The notes beneath the pieces were generated by a model. It was not told where the DNA came from, did no database searches, and worked only from the letters and a program-made list of their open reading frames with translations. Both the position numbers and the translations under genes were made by a program. Positions 18,531 through 29,202 of a stretch of 64,000 nt of DNA are shown piece after piece. Source of the stretch: CAIRDP01 sp037138335 (lineage in GTDB: Bacteria > Bacteroidota > Bacteroidia > Bacteroidales > FEN-979); the NCBI GenBank assembly GCA_037138335.1, contig JBAXIO010000021.1, positions 6,217 to 70,216 of the forward strand, read 5' to 3'. The first letter of the stretch is position 1. Each line of letters opens with the position of its first letter.

Positions 18531-21500
18531 GTGAACAGATTCACACCCATACATGAGGAAATTTTTTCAATTGCGGCGACAAAGCCTGCTGATGCTGCAG
18601 TTATTCAGGGCGGGGAGATCCTGACATACGGGGCCCTTGAATCCTTTTCATCGACCCTTGCCGCCTTGCTCCGGGACCTTGGGTCGGGCCCTGGTAAATG
18701 CGTGGGAATTTACCTGGAACCCTCACTGCGGATGGCAGTCTGCCTTTTGGCTGTCCTGAAGTCGGGAGCAGCCTATATCCCCGTTTCACCAGCTTTCCCG
18801 GCGGAAAGGATAAAATTTATCCTTGACGATGCAGGAGCCTGCCTGCTTATTTCAGATCCTTTGCTTCCGCAGCCTTACGGACTGGAAAAAACGAAAATTT
18901 TCTTTCCCGACTGGGACCTTGTAACAGATCCTCAAAGGCAGAGAAAGTGCGAAGCCCTGCACCCTGAACCCGCTGACCTTGCCTACATTCTTTATACTTC
19001 AGGATCCACGGGCAATCCCAAAGGCGTAATGATAGAACACCGGAACCTGTCCTATTACGTTCACTGGTTCTGCGAAAAGATCATGCCCCAAACCCGCGTC
19101 GCATTGCCTCTTACTTCCTCTTTTATTTTTGCGGCAGCAGTTACCCAGTTCTATTCCACCCTTCTCGACGGGAGGGCCCTGCACATCCTGGATCCCATGC
19201 TCATCAGGCAGCCTGCTGCATTAATGGAATGGTACACTCATCATCCCGGTCACGGCATCTACTGTGTCCCCACATTATGGTCGGGGATCCTCGGTTTTTT
19301 AAGGTCTGCGGATGGCCGTGTACCCGGTCTCACTCCGCCTCCCGTTGTATATCTTTCGGGGGAGGCCGTTCCCGATGAAATGATTGAAACGACCTTCGAA
19401 AGCCTTCCGCAGTCACAATTATGGAACCTGTACGGCCCAACCGAGGCCACGGCCAATATAACAGCCTGCAGGCTGTACCCGGGAGACAAATCGCATATCG
19501 GGAGCCCCCTCGACGGTACCAGGGTGTTTATAGTTGATGAGAACCTTGAACCTGTAAAACAGGGGGAAATTGGGGAACTCCTTGCCTCAGGGGAAGGAAT
19601 TGCAAGGGGATATGTCAATCTGCCTGAACTTACAGCCTCCACATTCATTTACCGGGGAATGAACGGGGAAGAGAACCTGAAGCTATACAGGTCGGGCGAC
19701 CTGGTGAGGGAGGAAGCTCCGGGCAAACTGAAATTTATCGGCCGTAAGGACCAGCAGGTCAAGATCCGGGGATACCGGGTCGAACTTTCCGAGATCGAGC
19801 ATGCCCTTTCAGCTGTTCCTTCAGTAAAACATGCAGCAGTCAGGGCTCTTGAAAACGGCAGTGATTCGAAAACACTGGTCGCCTGGCTCATGTTCCGCGA
19901 GAACGTGTCGATGAGCATTCCCCAGCTGCGTTCCATCCTGGGAAGGACCCTGCCCGATTTCATGCTTCCCGAAAGGTTTATCATCCTTGACCGTTTTCCC
20001 CTTCTCCCGAACGGGAAAACCGACCGCAGGTCACTTCCCCTGCCCGGATCGGAAAGACCTGAATTGGGCTATCCTGCAGCCGTTGCTGTCTCGGCCGGGG
20101 AAAAGGCCATGGTAAGGATATGGGAAGAGGTCCTTGGCATGGAAGGGATAGGGACGGATGACAATTTTTTCGATCTCGGGGGAAATTCACTTAAAGCCAA
20201 CGCCCTGTCAATAGAGACCAGGTTGAGGATGGAAGGACAGGTTTCACTCAGGGATATATTCGAGAACCCTACGCCTGCGGGGATGCTGCGGATTGCAGTT
20301 GCCCGGGAGGGAACCGTTGAGGAGAATAAGGTAATACCGGCTTTGGAAAGCCCTGTATCTGATATAAGGGAACGGTCAGTGAAAGATGCTTCCGAAAACC
20401 AGAAGGCACTTTGGTTCCTGCAGCATGCCGAGCCCCAATTATGCGCTTACAATATCTTTTATTCCGTTTGCCTTGACGGACCGCTTGATGTGAATCACCT
20501 GGGCGGGGCGCTGGAGAGGATCCTCGAAGTCAACCCGGGCCTAACCTCTGCTTTTCTTCCCGGTGCCGATTCACCTGTTGAGAAATCCATCCCCGGGCAG
20601 GGAAATAGTACCCGGGAGATTATGACAGTCATAACAGGCCAGTCAGTTAGCTGGGAAGATGCCCTGGGGCTGGCCAGGCTGGAAGCCTCAAAACCGTTTG
20701 AACTCGGTAAAGGCAGTCCCTTCAGATTTATCCTTTACAGCACAGGACATGACTCTCATATACTGGCTGTGATTATTCACCACATTGTCTTTGACGGCCT
20801 GTCGTTCGGCAACTTTCTCCTGCAGCTCAGGGATTTTTATGATGAGGCGAAAGCCGGCTTACGCCCGGCAGGATCGCACCGCATGGACAGGATCAGCAGC
20901 TTTGCCGCAGAAGAAAGGGCCTACCTTGAAAGCGCAGCTTACCAGTTGGACAGGGCATACTGGAAAAACCTTCTCGGCGGGGTTTCCACATTTTACGAGC
21001 TTCCAACCGATTTCGTGCGTCCTGAAGGAATGTCACAGGCTGGCGGGCAGGTCAGGACGAAGATTGACCCGGCATTGATGGAACGAATAAAAGCTTTCAG
21101 CGACAGTTCGGGGGCCAGCATGTTCATGACCTGCCTGGCGGCATTCTCGGTCCTTCTCTACAGGCATTCAGGGCGCCTCGATTTCCTTATTGCCACTCCC
21201 GTGGCGAACAGGAACAGCAGGGATTTACTGGGTTCTTTGGGGTATTATGTCAATACCATGCTGTTCAGGACAGGTATAGACCCTGCCCTGTCCTTCGCTG
21301 GCTGGCTTGGCAGGCTTAAGGAGCAAACCCTTGAAAGCCTTTCGCACTCCCGCTTTCCCCTCAATCACCTTACAGGCCTTATCCTCACCGACAGGATACC
21401 CGGTATCAATCCCTTCTTTCAGGTCATGTTCGCCTACCACGAAACAGCATGGGATTTCTTTGCATCAGGTCCCCTGAAAATCAAAGGCAGGGAGGAATTT

Positions 21501-23612
21501 AACGGGTTCTCAAAATTCGACCTCTATACCGAATTTTTCTGCAGCCCGTCGGAAACGCAACTTGTCTTCACTTATTCAGCCGCACTTTACCGCCGGGAGA
21601 CCATGGAAGCGCTTGCCGCTCACCTGGTACAGATTTTATCCTCGGTATGCGGGGCTCCCGGGGATCCCTTGTATGGACTCAGCATGATGTCTAGGTCAGA
21701 GTACGAAAAAGTGGTTTATGGCTGGAACAATACCCTGCACCCACTGCCCCCGGGAAAAACATTGCCGGGGATGATCCTGGAGCAGGTCTGCCTCACACCC
21801 GGCAATACAGCCCTTGTTTCGAGGACCACCAGCTATACGTACAGTGAAATGGGTGAAAAAGCCTCCATGCTTGCCGATGCCCTGAGGAAGCTTGGAATTA
21901 AAAAATCGGATCCCGTGGGGATACATCTTGAGAACTCACCCGACATGGTCCTTTGCATCCTGGCCGTATTCCTGGCAGGAGCCGTATACATACCCCTGGA
22001 TCCTTATTATCCCGAAGAGCGCCTGCGCTATGTAATTGAAAAGACCGGCACGAAACTCCTGGTCACCGATGAAGAAAGGAGAGACGGGAGGGAACACTTC
22101 CCGGCAAGGCTTGTGTCGCCCGGCGAACTCATGAATTTATCGGCTCCCGGCGGGGAACCCAATTGCAGATGCAATGCGCAGGATGTTGCCTACATCATGT
22201 TCACCTCGGGCTCCACGGGAAATCCAAAAGGTGTAGTAATCAGGCATGACAGCCTTCTCAACTTCCTTCTCTGGATGAAAGACGAACTGGCATTTGGCCC
22301 GGGCGATTCGTTTCTTTCCACGACATCGATCAATTTCGACATTTCGTTCCTGGAGCTGTTCACGCCCCTTATCAGCGGAGCCAGGCTGGTGATTGAAAAA
22401 AGGAGCGAGCTGCAGGCGCCCGAGAAAGTTGAAGCCATATTGAACGGGATGAAGGTGAATACGGTGCAGTTCGTCCCCTCGGGATGGAAAGCCCTTTGCG
22501 ATGCGGGGGTGCCTTCCAGGGTCAAATCTCTTAAAACAATGATATCCGGCGGGGAGAAGCTCTCAAAGAACCTGCAGGAACAACTCTTTGCCCAGTCGGC
22601 TGCGTCCCTGCTAAATCTTTACGGCCCTACCGAAGCCACGGTATACATGGCCTTCTGGCGTTGTGTAAGGGACAGCAGGCTTAGGATGGTTCCCATCGGG
22701 AGGCCTATATACAACGCAGCATTTTATATCCTTGACGGAGAGCTGAAGCCGGTCCCGGTGGGAGTGACAGGAGAAGCCTGGCTTGGGGGCAACATTCTTG
22801 CCGAAGGGTATTTTGATGATGATCTGCAGACGGCATCCCGTTTCCTGCCCGATCCTTTTTCAGGGGTGCCCGGGGCGAAGATGTACAGGGCAGGGGATCT
22901 TTGCCGTTTCCTTGCCGACGGAGCCATCGAGTTTCTCGGGCGCATCGACCACCAGGTCAAGGTCAGGGGTTTCAGGATAGAACCGGGTGAGGTCGAATCG
23001 ACCATACTTCGTTTCAAAGGAGTTTCCAGGGCTATTGTCCATGCACAGGAGCATGGGGAGGATGACATCCGCCTTACAGCCTTCCTTGTGCCTTCAGGCC
23101 CTGAAGGAGTCGATGAATACGCACTCAGGGAGTTCCTGAGGCTGCATTTGCCTGCATATATGATACCCGGCCATTTCATTACGGCTCCCGCAATCCCGGC
23201 ACTTCCCAACGGGAAAACTGATTACAAGTCGCTTCTGAAGATGAGGCCGGCAGCCCCTGTGCTCCCAAAGTTCATCAGGGAAAAGATGAATGAAACGGAG
23301 GAACAGCTCAAGAACATATGGAAAGATCTCCTGGGGCACGAATCCTTTACGGTGACCGACAATTTTTTTGAAGTCGGTGGGCACTCCCTTCTGCTGGTAA
23401 GGATGAAAGACCAGATCGCCGAAAAGATGAAAGAGGAAGTGAGCATTGTCGATCTGTTTCATTATCCTACCATCAGGAGCATCTCTGTTTTCCTTAGGAA
23501 GGAGATTAAAGGCCACGACCATTCCGACATTGAAAGAAGGGTGGCATCAAGGAATAAAAGTATCAGGCAACAAGTAAGCAAACGATTATTTCGCGGTAAT
23601 AATGAACACTAA
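18531..23612 (+). CDS. Nonribosomal peptide synthetase, A-T-C-A-T (loading plus one extension module)
   Basis: The 1693-aa protein starts at GTG with AGAGG just upstream. A1 (about 10-510): YILYTSGSTGNPKG, NLYGPTEAT, GRKDQQVKIRGYRVE, NGKTDR. T1: DLGGNSL (Ser553). C (about 625-1065): HHIVFDG (His750-His751). A2 (about 1075-1570): MFTSGSTGNPKG, NLYGPTEAT, GRIDHQVKVRGFRIE. T2: VGGHSLL (Ser1619). There is no N-terminal C domain, so A1-T1 is a loading module. Reading the ten pocket positions by eye gives AATYYSLANK for A1, lacking the Asp that anchors the amino group, and DILQIGLVYK for A2, close to the glycine code. These assignments are inference. It overlaps the PKS start by 11 bp, giving translational coupling. 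Confidence 0.93.
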   Translation: MNRFTPIHEEIFSIAATKPADAAVIQGGEILTYGALESFSSTLAALLRDLGSGPGKCVGIYLEPSLRMAVCLLAVLKSGAAYIPVSPAFPAERIKFILDDAGACLLISDPLLPQPYGLEKTKIFFPDWDLVTDPQRQRKCEALHPEPADLAYILYTSGSTGNPKGVMIEHRNLSYYVHWFCEKIMPQTRVALPLTSSFIFAAAVTQFYSTLLDGRALHILDPMLIRQPAALMEWYTHHPGHGIYCVPTLWSGILGFLRSADGRVPGLTPPPVVYLSGEAVPDEMIETTFESLPQSQLWNLYGPTEATANITACRLYPGDKSHIGSPLDGTRVFIVDENLEPVKQGEIGELLASGEGIARGYVNLPELTASTFIYRGMNGEENLKLYRSGDLVREEAPGKLKFIGRKDQQVKIRGYRVELSEIEHALSAVPSVKHAAVRALENGSDSKTLVAWLMFRENVSMSIPQLRSILGRTLPDFMLPERFIILDRFPLLPNGKTDRRSLPLPGSERPELGYPAAVAVSAGEKAMVRIWEEVLGMEGIGTDDNFFDLGGNSLKANALSIETRLRMEGQVSLRDIFENPTPAGMLRIAVAREGTVEENKVIPALESPVSDIRERSVKDASENQKALWFLQHAEPQLCAYNIFYSVCLDGPLDVNHLGGALERILEVNPGLTSAFLPGADSPVEKSIPGQGNSTREIMTVITGQSVSWEDALGLARLEASKPFELGKGSPFRFILYSTGHDSHILAVIIHHIVFDGLSFGNFLLQLRDFYDEAKAGLRPAGSHRMDRISSFAAEERAYLESAAYQLDRAYWKNLLGGVSTFYELPTDFVRPEGMSQAGGQVRTKIDPALMERIKAFSDSSGASMFMTCLAAFSVLLYRHSGRLDFLIATPVANRNSRDLLGSLGYYVNTMLFRTGIDPALSFAGWLGRLKEQTLESLSHSRFPLNHLTGLILTDRIPGINPFFQVMFAYHETAWDFFASGPLKIKGREEFNGFSKFDLYTEFFCSPSETQLVFTYSAALYRRETMEALAAHLVQILSSVCGAPGDPLYGLSMMSRSEYEKVVYGWNNTLHPLPPGKTLPGMILEQVCLTPGNTALVSRTTSYTYSEMGEKASMLADALRKLGIKKSDPVGIHLENSPDMVLCILAVFLAGAVYIPLDPYYPEERLRYVIEKTGTKLLVTDEERRDGREHFPARLVSPGELMNLSAPGGEPNCRCNAQDVAYIMFTSGSTGNPKGVVIRHDSLLNFLLWMKDELAFGPGDSFLSTTSINFDISFLELFTPLISGARLVIEKRSELQAPEKVEAILNGMKVNTVQFVPSGWKALCDAGVPSRVKSLKTMISGGEKLSKNLQEQLFAQSAASLLNLYGPTEATVYMAFWRCVRDSRLRMVPIGRPIYNAAFYILDGELKPVPVGVTGEAWLGGNILAEGYFDDDLQTASRFLPDPFSGVPGAKMYRAGDLCRFLADGAIEFLGRIDHQVKVRGFRIEPGEVESTILRFKGVSRAIVHAQEHGEDDIRLTAFLVPSGPEGVDEYALREFLRLHLPAYMIPGHFITAPAIPALPNGKTDYKSLLKMRPAAPVLPKFIREKMNETEEQLKNIWKDLLGHESFTVTDNFFEVGGHSLLLVRMKDQIAEKMKEEVSIVDLFHYPTIRSISVFLRKEIKGHDHSDIERRVASRNKSIRQQVSKRLFRGNNEH

Positions 23613-26600
23613 TATGAGCACGATGAGCGAAAGCGGATCAAATAATATGGAAGGCAAAATAGCTATCATTGGAATGGACTGCCGTTTGCCGGGAGCCGGT
23701 AATGTTGGTGAATACTGGAAGAACCTGGTCAACGGGCTGGAAACCCTGAGCACTTTTACCGACGAGGAACTGATCGCATCGGGAGTAGATCCTGCGGTGT
23801 TCCGGCAGCCGAACTACATCAGGAACCGCGGGATCATCGGCGGTGCCGAGTTTTTTGATGCTGAATTTTTCGGCTTCACCCCCCGCGACGCCGAATTGCT
23901 GGATCCCCAGCAGAGGATATTTCTCGAATGCGCATGGCATGCGCTGGAAGACGCAGGGGTTGATCCGTATAATACCCGGGAAAGGATAGGTGTTTTCGGA
24001 GGCACGGGCACCCCGCTTCATCTTATTGAGACCATGGAGAACCCCTGGGTTAGGAAGAACGCCAGCGGTGCTTCTATTGTAACCAGCAACGACAAGGACT
24101 ATGTGACGACGAGAGTGTCGTACAAACTCAATCTCACCGGGCCCAGCGTGAACGTGCAGAGCGCATGTTCGACTTCGCTGGTGGCCGTGGTCACGGGGAT
24201 CAACAGCCTCATCAGTTACCAGAGCGACCTGATCATTGCCGGCGGGGCAACCATTGAACTACCCGAAAGGCATGGCTATTTATACCAGGCAGGCGGAATG
24301 GAATCGGCCGACGGCCATTGCAGGACATTTGACAAGGATGCCAACGGCACTGTCTTCAGCAGGGGCTGCGGAGTGGTGGTTCTGAAACGACTGGAAGATG
24401 CAGTGAGGGACAGGAATAATATCTATGCCGTCATCCTGGGGGGTGCCATCAACAATGACGGGAATAAAAAAGCGGGATTCACGGCTCCCTCCGTTGAGGG
24501 ACAGGTGGAGGTGATCACCGAAGCCCTGGCCATTTCGGATGTGTCGGCCGACACTATCACCTATGTGGAAGCCCATGGGACGGCCACGCCTGTGGGAGAT
24601 CCCATCGAAGTCACTTCTCTTTCGGAATCGTTCAGGAAGCATTCCCGGCGCAAGCAATACTGTGCCATTGGTTCCGTGAAGTCCAACATAGGCCATACCG
24701 ATATCGCCTCCGGGGCGGCAAGCCTGATCAAAACGGCCCTTTGCCTTAAAAATCGAAAGATACCGGCCAGCCTGCATTTTAATGAACCAAACCCGAAGAT
24801 CGATTTCCCCAACAGCCCTTTCTTTGTAAATACAGAGTTAAGGGAATGGCAGGCCGTGGACGGGACCCCTCTCAGGGCCCTGGTAAACGCTTTCGGAGTA
24901 GGAGGGACGAACGCCTGCCTGATCCTGGAAGAGGCACCGCCACCTGAACCGGTCAAAGCTGATCTTCCCTGCGACCTGCTGCTGGTCTCGGGCCGGAGCT
25001 CAAATGCCGTATCGGAAGCCCAGCGTGCGATCAGGGCTTTCCTTGAGTCGGATCCCGCAGCCGACCCTCATGCAATTGCCTTCACCTCACGTTATGGCCG
25101 CCATCATTTTCTCAACCGGGCAGCCATCCCTTTCAGGAGCAGGGAAGAATTGATTTCACAACTGGGGAGCCGCGTACCTGTCCCCATTAAAAATGACAGC
25201 CGCAAGCCTGTCGTCTTTATGTTCCCAGGCCAGGGGAACCAGTATATCCGCATGGGCCTGCCCCTGTATGAGTCCAATGAGGTCTTCAGAAACACCATTG
25301 ACCAGTGCTCAGAGATCCTTAAGCAGGAACTCGGGTTCGATATCCGCACGGTCTTGTTCCCGTCCCCCTCTGATGAGCTTGACGCGGCTCAAAGGATCAA
25401 TGAAACCTGGATCACCCAGCCGGCCCTGTTCTTGGTAAGCTATGCCCAGGCGAAGCTGCTGATGTCGCTCGGTATAGAACCCGACATGCTCATCGGCCAC
25501 AGCGTTGGGGAATATGTTGCCGCCGCGATCTCGGGAGTGTTTTCACTGCAGGATGCCCTGAAAGCCGTTGCCAGGAGGGGCAGGCTGATCCAGGACCTGC
25601 CCGGGGGTTCCATGCTGGCCGTCCTGCTGACCGAAGAACAGCTCAACCCCATTCTTCCCGAAGGCCTTGAAATAGCCGTTGTGAACAGCCCGGGATTATG
25701 CGTAGCCTCAGGGCCTGCCGAACTCATCGACCGTTTTTCGGAAGAGCTGAACAAAACCAGGACATTCAATAAAAAAATCCCTACCTCCCACGCCTTTCAT
25801 TCAGCCATGATGGATCCCGTGCTGCCGGTGTTTGCTGAGTTTTTCAAACAGGTGAAGCTTTCGCCCCCGACCATCCCCATCGCTTCTACGGTGACCGGCC
25901 AGTGGATGGAGCCGGAACAGGCCACCAATCCCGATTTCTGGGTGAAGCATGTGAGGAAAACCGTCAGGTTCGGCAATGCCGCCAGGCTATGCCTGGAAGG
26001 CAAACCGGCTGTCTTCATTGAGTCGGGCCCGGGCCAGAGCCTTGAGTCGGCGGTCAAACGGCAACTCGCAAAAGAAACTGAACATGCCGTGTTAAGCACC
26101 ATCCCGTCGGTTGACAACAAGGCCGACGGCCTCCTCTTCCAGTATGCCGCCATCGGGCAGGTATGGGCCTCGGGAGGACCATTAAGCTGGGAGCTCTTTG
26201 ACAGGCGGGAAGGCCGGCTGGTTTCCTACCCTCTCTATCCTTATGAGCGCAAGCCATACATGATCGATTTCAGCAGGAAAGAAGGGGCAAAAATCAAATC
26301 GGAAAACAAAAAGAAGCCCGACCCTGGGCATTGGTTCTATATACCGGGATGGAAACGTACTGCCCCCGCCGGCCTCATCCCGTCCAACGGGATGGCCGAT
26401 CACCGGGCAGACCGGGAGAAGGCTTGCTGGCTGCTGTTTGTTGATACAGGGGACTTATGCAATGAAGTTGCGGCTCAGCTCATAAAGGCAGGTGAAAAGA
26501 TTTTTTACGTGAACAGGGGTGCCGCCTTTGAGAGGAAAGGAAATGTTTTCACAATCGATGCCGCGTTGCCGGAACATTATTCCCGCCTGGTATCAGGATT

Positions 26601-29202
26601 GAAGTCAGAGGGACTTGAGCCATTACATATCGTCCATGCCTGGAGTTACGGGCAGGCGCCGGGTGAAGGGCATCTTCAGCCGGAACAGTCCGGGAAGATC
26701 GCCCTTGATCATTTTTACGGCCCCATGTACCTGGAGCAGGCCCTCATCGGTGGCGGACTTGTCAAGGATGTGTTCCTTCTGTTCGTTACAAGCCATCTTT
26801 ATGATGTAACAGGTGAAGATGTCGTTGCCCCTGAAAAGGCCCTTCTTGCAGGACCCGCGAAGGTCATAGGGCAGGAGCACCCGGGCATCATCAGCAGGCT
26901 GGCCGACCTCCCTCCCCCGGGCGGCAGGGAAAGCACTGCAGAACTAGCCAAAGCCGTGATAGACGAATGCCGGCTCCCGGCCGATGAAACCATCGTCGCA
27001 TACAGGAACGGGATCAGGTGGACTGAAGACTACTGTATGTTCACTCCTCCGGAAGAAGGGAAGGCGGGGATGAACCTCGCTGAAAACGGGGTTTACCTGG
27101 TTACAGGCGGTGTGAGCGGAGTCGGGATGGAACTTGCAAAATATATCGCAGGTACTGTGAAGTGCACCCTGGTGCTCACCCACCGTTCACCGCTCCCTCC
27201 AAGGAGCATGTGGGAGAAGATATCAGGCTCCGATGCTGATGATACCACCTCGGCAAGGATAAGGAACATACTGGCACTGGAATCCCAGGGCGCAAACGTA
27301 GTCCTGGGTTGCTTCGATGCAGCTGATGAAAAGTCAAGCAGGGCGCTTGTAGAGGAAGTTGAAAAAAAATACGGAGCCGTAAAAGGGGTCCTTCATTCGG
27401 CAGGCATGCCGGGGGCGGGGGTTATCGCATTAAAGGATAAGGAACAGGCCGACCTTGTATTGAAATCAAAACTGGATGGAACTCTCATCCTTCATGATAT
27501 CTTCAGGAAGAGGAAACTGGATTTCTTTTTCCTGTTTTCTTCCGTATCGGCTATTTTCGGGGAAGCCGCAAGAATAGATTACACTGCAGCCAACTCCTTC
27601 ATGGATTCCTTTGCCCAATACAGGAAAAAGAAAAACGGCGACGGTACCGTCTCCATCAACTGGGGGCAATGGGGTGTGATCGGTATGGCCGCCAACTGGG
27701 AAAAGGTGAAGGCTGAGAAGAAACAGCAGCTTCAATCGGGCATAGGCTTTTCCTCCAAAGAACCAAGGAACGGGATAAGGATTGAGTTCCAGTCGGAAGA
27801 AAACGGGCAGGAAACCTGGAAGGTAGATCTTAACCCGGAAACGGACTGGGTGCTTGGTTCGCACCGTTTATCGGGGAAGCCTGCCTTCATTGGGATCTCC
27901 ACTCTAGAGATCCTTCACCTTTACTGTAAAGCAAAACTCCCTTCGGCACACGTGGAGATACCGACTCTGTCGTTTGTCACCCCGCTGATCTATGAACCCG
28001 GTGTGAAACGAAAGATACGCCTCCTTGTAAAGCCTTCGGGCGATGCACTTGCCTTCAGGATCAGCAGTACGGAAGATAAGATTAAACAGGGCCGTGAGAT
28101 GTGGATGGACCATGTGAAAGGTGAATTCCTGCTCTCGACTGAACTGCCATCCGCAGTCCTTGATATAAATGAACTTAAAGCAAGGATAGGTTTGCAGAAA
28201 GACGAAGGCTCCCATTTCCTAGAATTGATCGATGACGAAGGCAGGCCGGTACTGAAGTACGACGAGCGATGGGACTGTAAAAGGAACAATTATCATAACG
28301 GGAAAGAATTCCTTATCGAGATCGGGCTCAGGGAGGAGTTTCACCACGACCTGGAACATTTCTCCTTTCACCCGGCTATGATAGATGTAGCCACCTCCTG
28401 CGCAATTCCCCTGGTCAATCCGGCACTTTCCCTCCCATTCTCCTACCGCGACATCAGGGCTTACCGCCCGTTGCCGGCTCATTTCTGGTGCCATTCGGTA
28501 CTCGATGGGAACTGGAAAAAAGAAGATGAGGAAATGAAATTCCGCATCGGGCTGTACGATACTGAAGGAAGACTGCTGGCATCCATTGCACAGGTCTCCT
28601 TCAAACTGCTTGTGAAGAATGCCGGAAAGGCAAGCCAGGAAACCAGACCTGAAAATGAAACCAGGCCTCCGGCCGATCTCAGCGCTTATGCAGGCAAGAA
28701 CGACATACTTCCTGAAGAAGGGGTGGAGGTGTTCAGGCGCCTTCTTGCCTTTACCGGCTTCCCCCAGGTTGTGATCAACACCACCGACCTGGTCCAGGAC
28801 ATCCTCGAAGAAAGGCCTTCATACAAAAAGAAAGAAAAAAAGGAAAAAGAAGAAGTGAAACAGGAAAGCGGCTCCACTTATGAACGCCCGCAGCTTTCCA
28901 CTCCATACGAGGCGCCTTCCAATGAAGTGGAGACGGCGGTTTCCGCCATCTGGCAGGGGATACTCGGCATTGACAAGATCGGTGTCAATGACACTTTCAT
29001 GGAACTCGGGGGCAATTCGCTCCTGGCCATTCAGACCATTTCCAATGTCGCCGATGAATTCGACCTGGAACTTCAGCCGGCCGTGTTTTTCGAAAACCCC
29101 ACGGTCAGGGGGCTTTCAAACAGGATAGTGGAGATGATCATTGCCATGAAAGGCGCCGACGAACTAGAAGCCATGTTAAACGACATTGAAAATGAATCAT
29201 GA
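23602..29202 (+). CDS. Type I polyketide synthase, KS-AT-KR-DH(like)-ACP
   Basis: The protein is 1866 aa. KS (about 15-445): active-site Cys189 in SACSTS, with VEAHGTATPVGDP and KSNIGH. AT (about 530-840): GHSVGE with Ser634 and a HAFH motif near 730, which predicts malonyl-CoA. The KR structural half is about 910-1150; its catalytic half has VTGGVSGVG near 1163, Ser1314 and Tyr1327 and looks active. A DH-like hotdog region (about 1415-1680) follows, with His1421 in HRLSGK and Asp1595 in HPAMID. However, the usual Pro of HxxxGxxxxP and the Gln/His of DxxxQ are replaced, so activity is uncertain. A Lys/Glu-rich linker leads to the ACP (LGGNSL, Ser1806). DH after KR is not the common order. The ATG at 23614 or 23626 is an alternative start. 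Confidence 0.92.
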   Translation: MNTNMSTMSESGSNNMEGKIAIIGMDCRLPGAGNVGEYWKNLVNGLETLSTFTDEELIASGVDPAVFRQPNYIRNRGIIGGAEFFDAEFFGFTPRDAELLDPQQRIFLECAWHALEDAGVDPYNTRERIGVFGGTGTPLHLIETMENPWVRKNASGASIVTSNDKDYVTTRVSYKLNLTGPSVNVQSACSTSLVAVVTGINSLISYQSDLIIAGGATIELPERHGYLYQAGGMESADGHCRTFDKDANGTVFSRGCGVVVLKRLEDAVRDRNNIYAVILGGAINNDGNKKAGFTAPSVEGQVEVITEALAISDVSADTITYVEAHGTATPVGDPIEVTSLSESFRKHSRRKQYCAIGSVKSNIGHTDIASGAASLIKTALCLKNRKIPASLHFNEPNPKIDFPNSPFFVNTELREWQAVDGTPLRALVNAFGVGGTNACLILEEAPPPEPVKADLPCDLLLVSGRSSNAVSEAQRAIRAFLESDPAADPHAIAFTSRYGRHHFLNRAAIPFRSREELISQLGSRVPVPIKNDSRKPVVFMFPGQGNQYIRMGLPLYESNEVFRNTIDQCSEILKQELGFDIRTVLFPSPSDELDAAQRINETWITQPALFLVSYAQAKLLMSLGIEPDMLIGHSVGEYVAAAISGVFSLQDALKAVARRGRLIQDLPGGSMLAVLLTEEQLNPILPEGLEIAVVNSPGLCVASGPAELIDRFSEELNKTRTFNKKIPTSHAFHSAMMDPVLPVFAEFFKQVKLSPPTIPIASTVTGQWMEPEQATNPDFWVKHVRKTVRFGNAARLCLEGKPAVFIESGPGQSLESAVKRQLAKETEHAVLSTIPSVDNKADGLLFQYAAIGQVWASGGPLSWELFDRREGRLVSYPLYPYERKPYMIDFSRKEGAKIKSENKKKPDPGHWFYIPGWKRTAPAGLIPSNGMADHRADREKACWLLFVDTGDLCNEVAAQLIKAGEKIFYVNRGAAFERKGNVFTIDAALPEHYSRLVSGLKSEGLEPLHIVHAWSYGQAPGEGHLQPEQSGKIALDHFYGPMYLEQALIGGGLVKDVFLLFVTSHLYDVTGEDVVAPEKALLAGPAKVIGQEHPGIISRLADLPPPGGRESTAELAKAVIDECRLPADETIVAYRNGIRWTEDYCMFTPPEEGKAGMNLAENGVYLVTGGVSGVGMELAKYIAGTVKCTLVLTHRSPLPPRSMWEKISGSDADDTTSARIRNILALESQGANVVLGCFDAADEKSSRALVEEVEKKYGAVKGVLHSAGMPGAGVIALKDKEQADLVLKSKLDGTLILHDIFRKRKLDFFFLFSSVSAIFGEAARIDYTAANSFMDSFAQYRKKKNGDGTVSINWGQWGVIGMAANWEKVKAEKKQQLQSGIGFSSKEPRNGIRIEFQSEENGQETWKVDLNPETDWVLGSHRLSGKPAFIGISTLEILHLYCKAKLPSAHVEIPTLSFVTPLIYEPGVKRKIRLLVKPSGDALAFRISSTEDKIKQGREMWMDHVKGEFLLSTELPSAVLDINELKARIGLQKDEGSHFLELIDDEGRPVLKYDERWDCKRNNYHNGKEFLIEIGLREEFHHDLEHFSFHPAMIDVATSCAIPLVNPALSLPFSYRDIRAYRPLPAHFWCHSVLDGNWKKEDEEMKFRIGLYDTEGRLLASIAQVSFKLLVKNAGKASQETRPENETRPPADLSAYAGKNDILPEEGVEVFRRLLAFTGFPQVVINTTDLVQDILEERPSYKKKEKKEKEEVKQESGSTYERPQLSTPYEAPSNEVETAVSAIWQGILGIDKIGVNDTFMELGGNSLLAIQTISNVADEFDLELQPAVFFENPTVRGLSNRIVEMIIAMKGADELEAMLNDIENES

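Noticed and set aside
22724..23209. Long minus-strand frames inside the NRPS and PKS genes
   Set aside because: They are shadows of G+C-rich coding sequence; no family motifs, while the plus strand has complete catalytic motifs.
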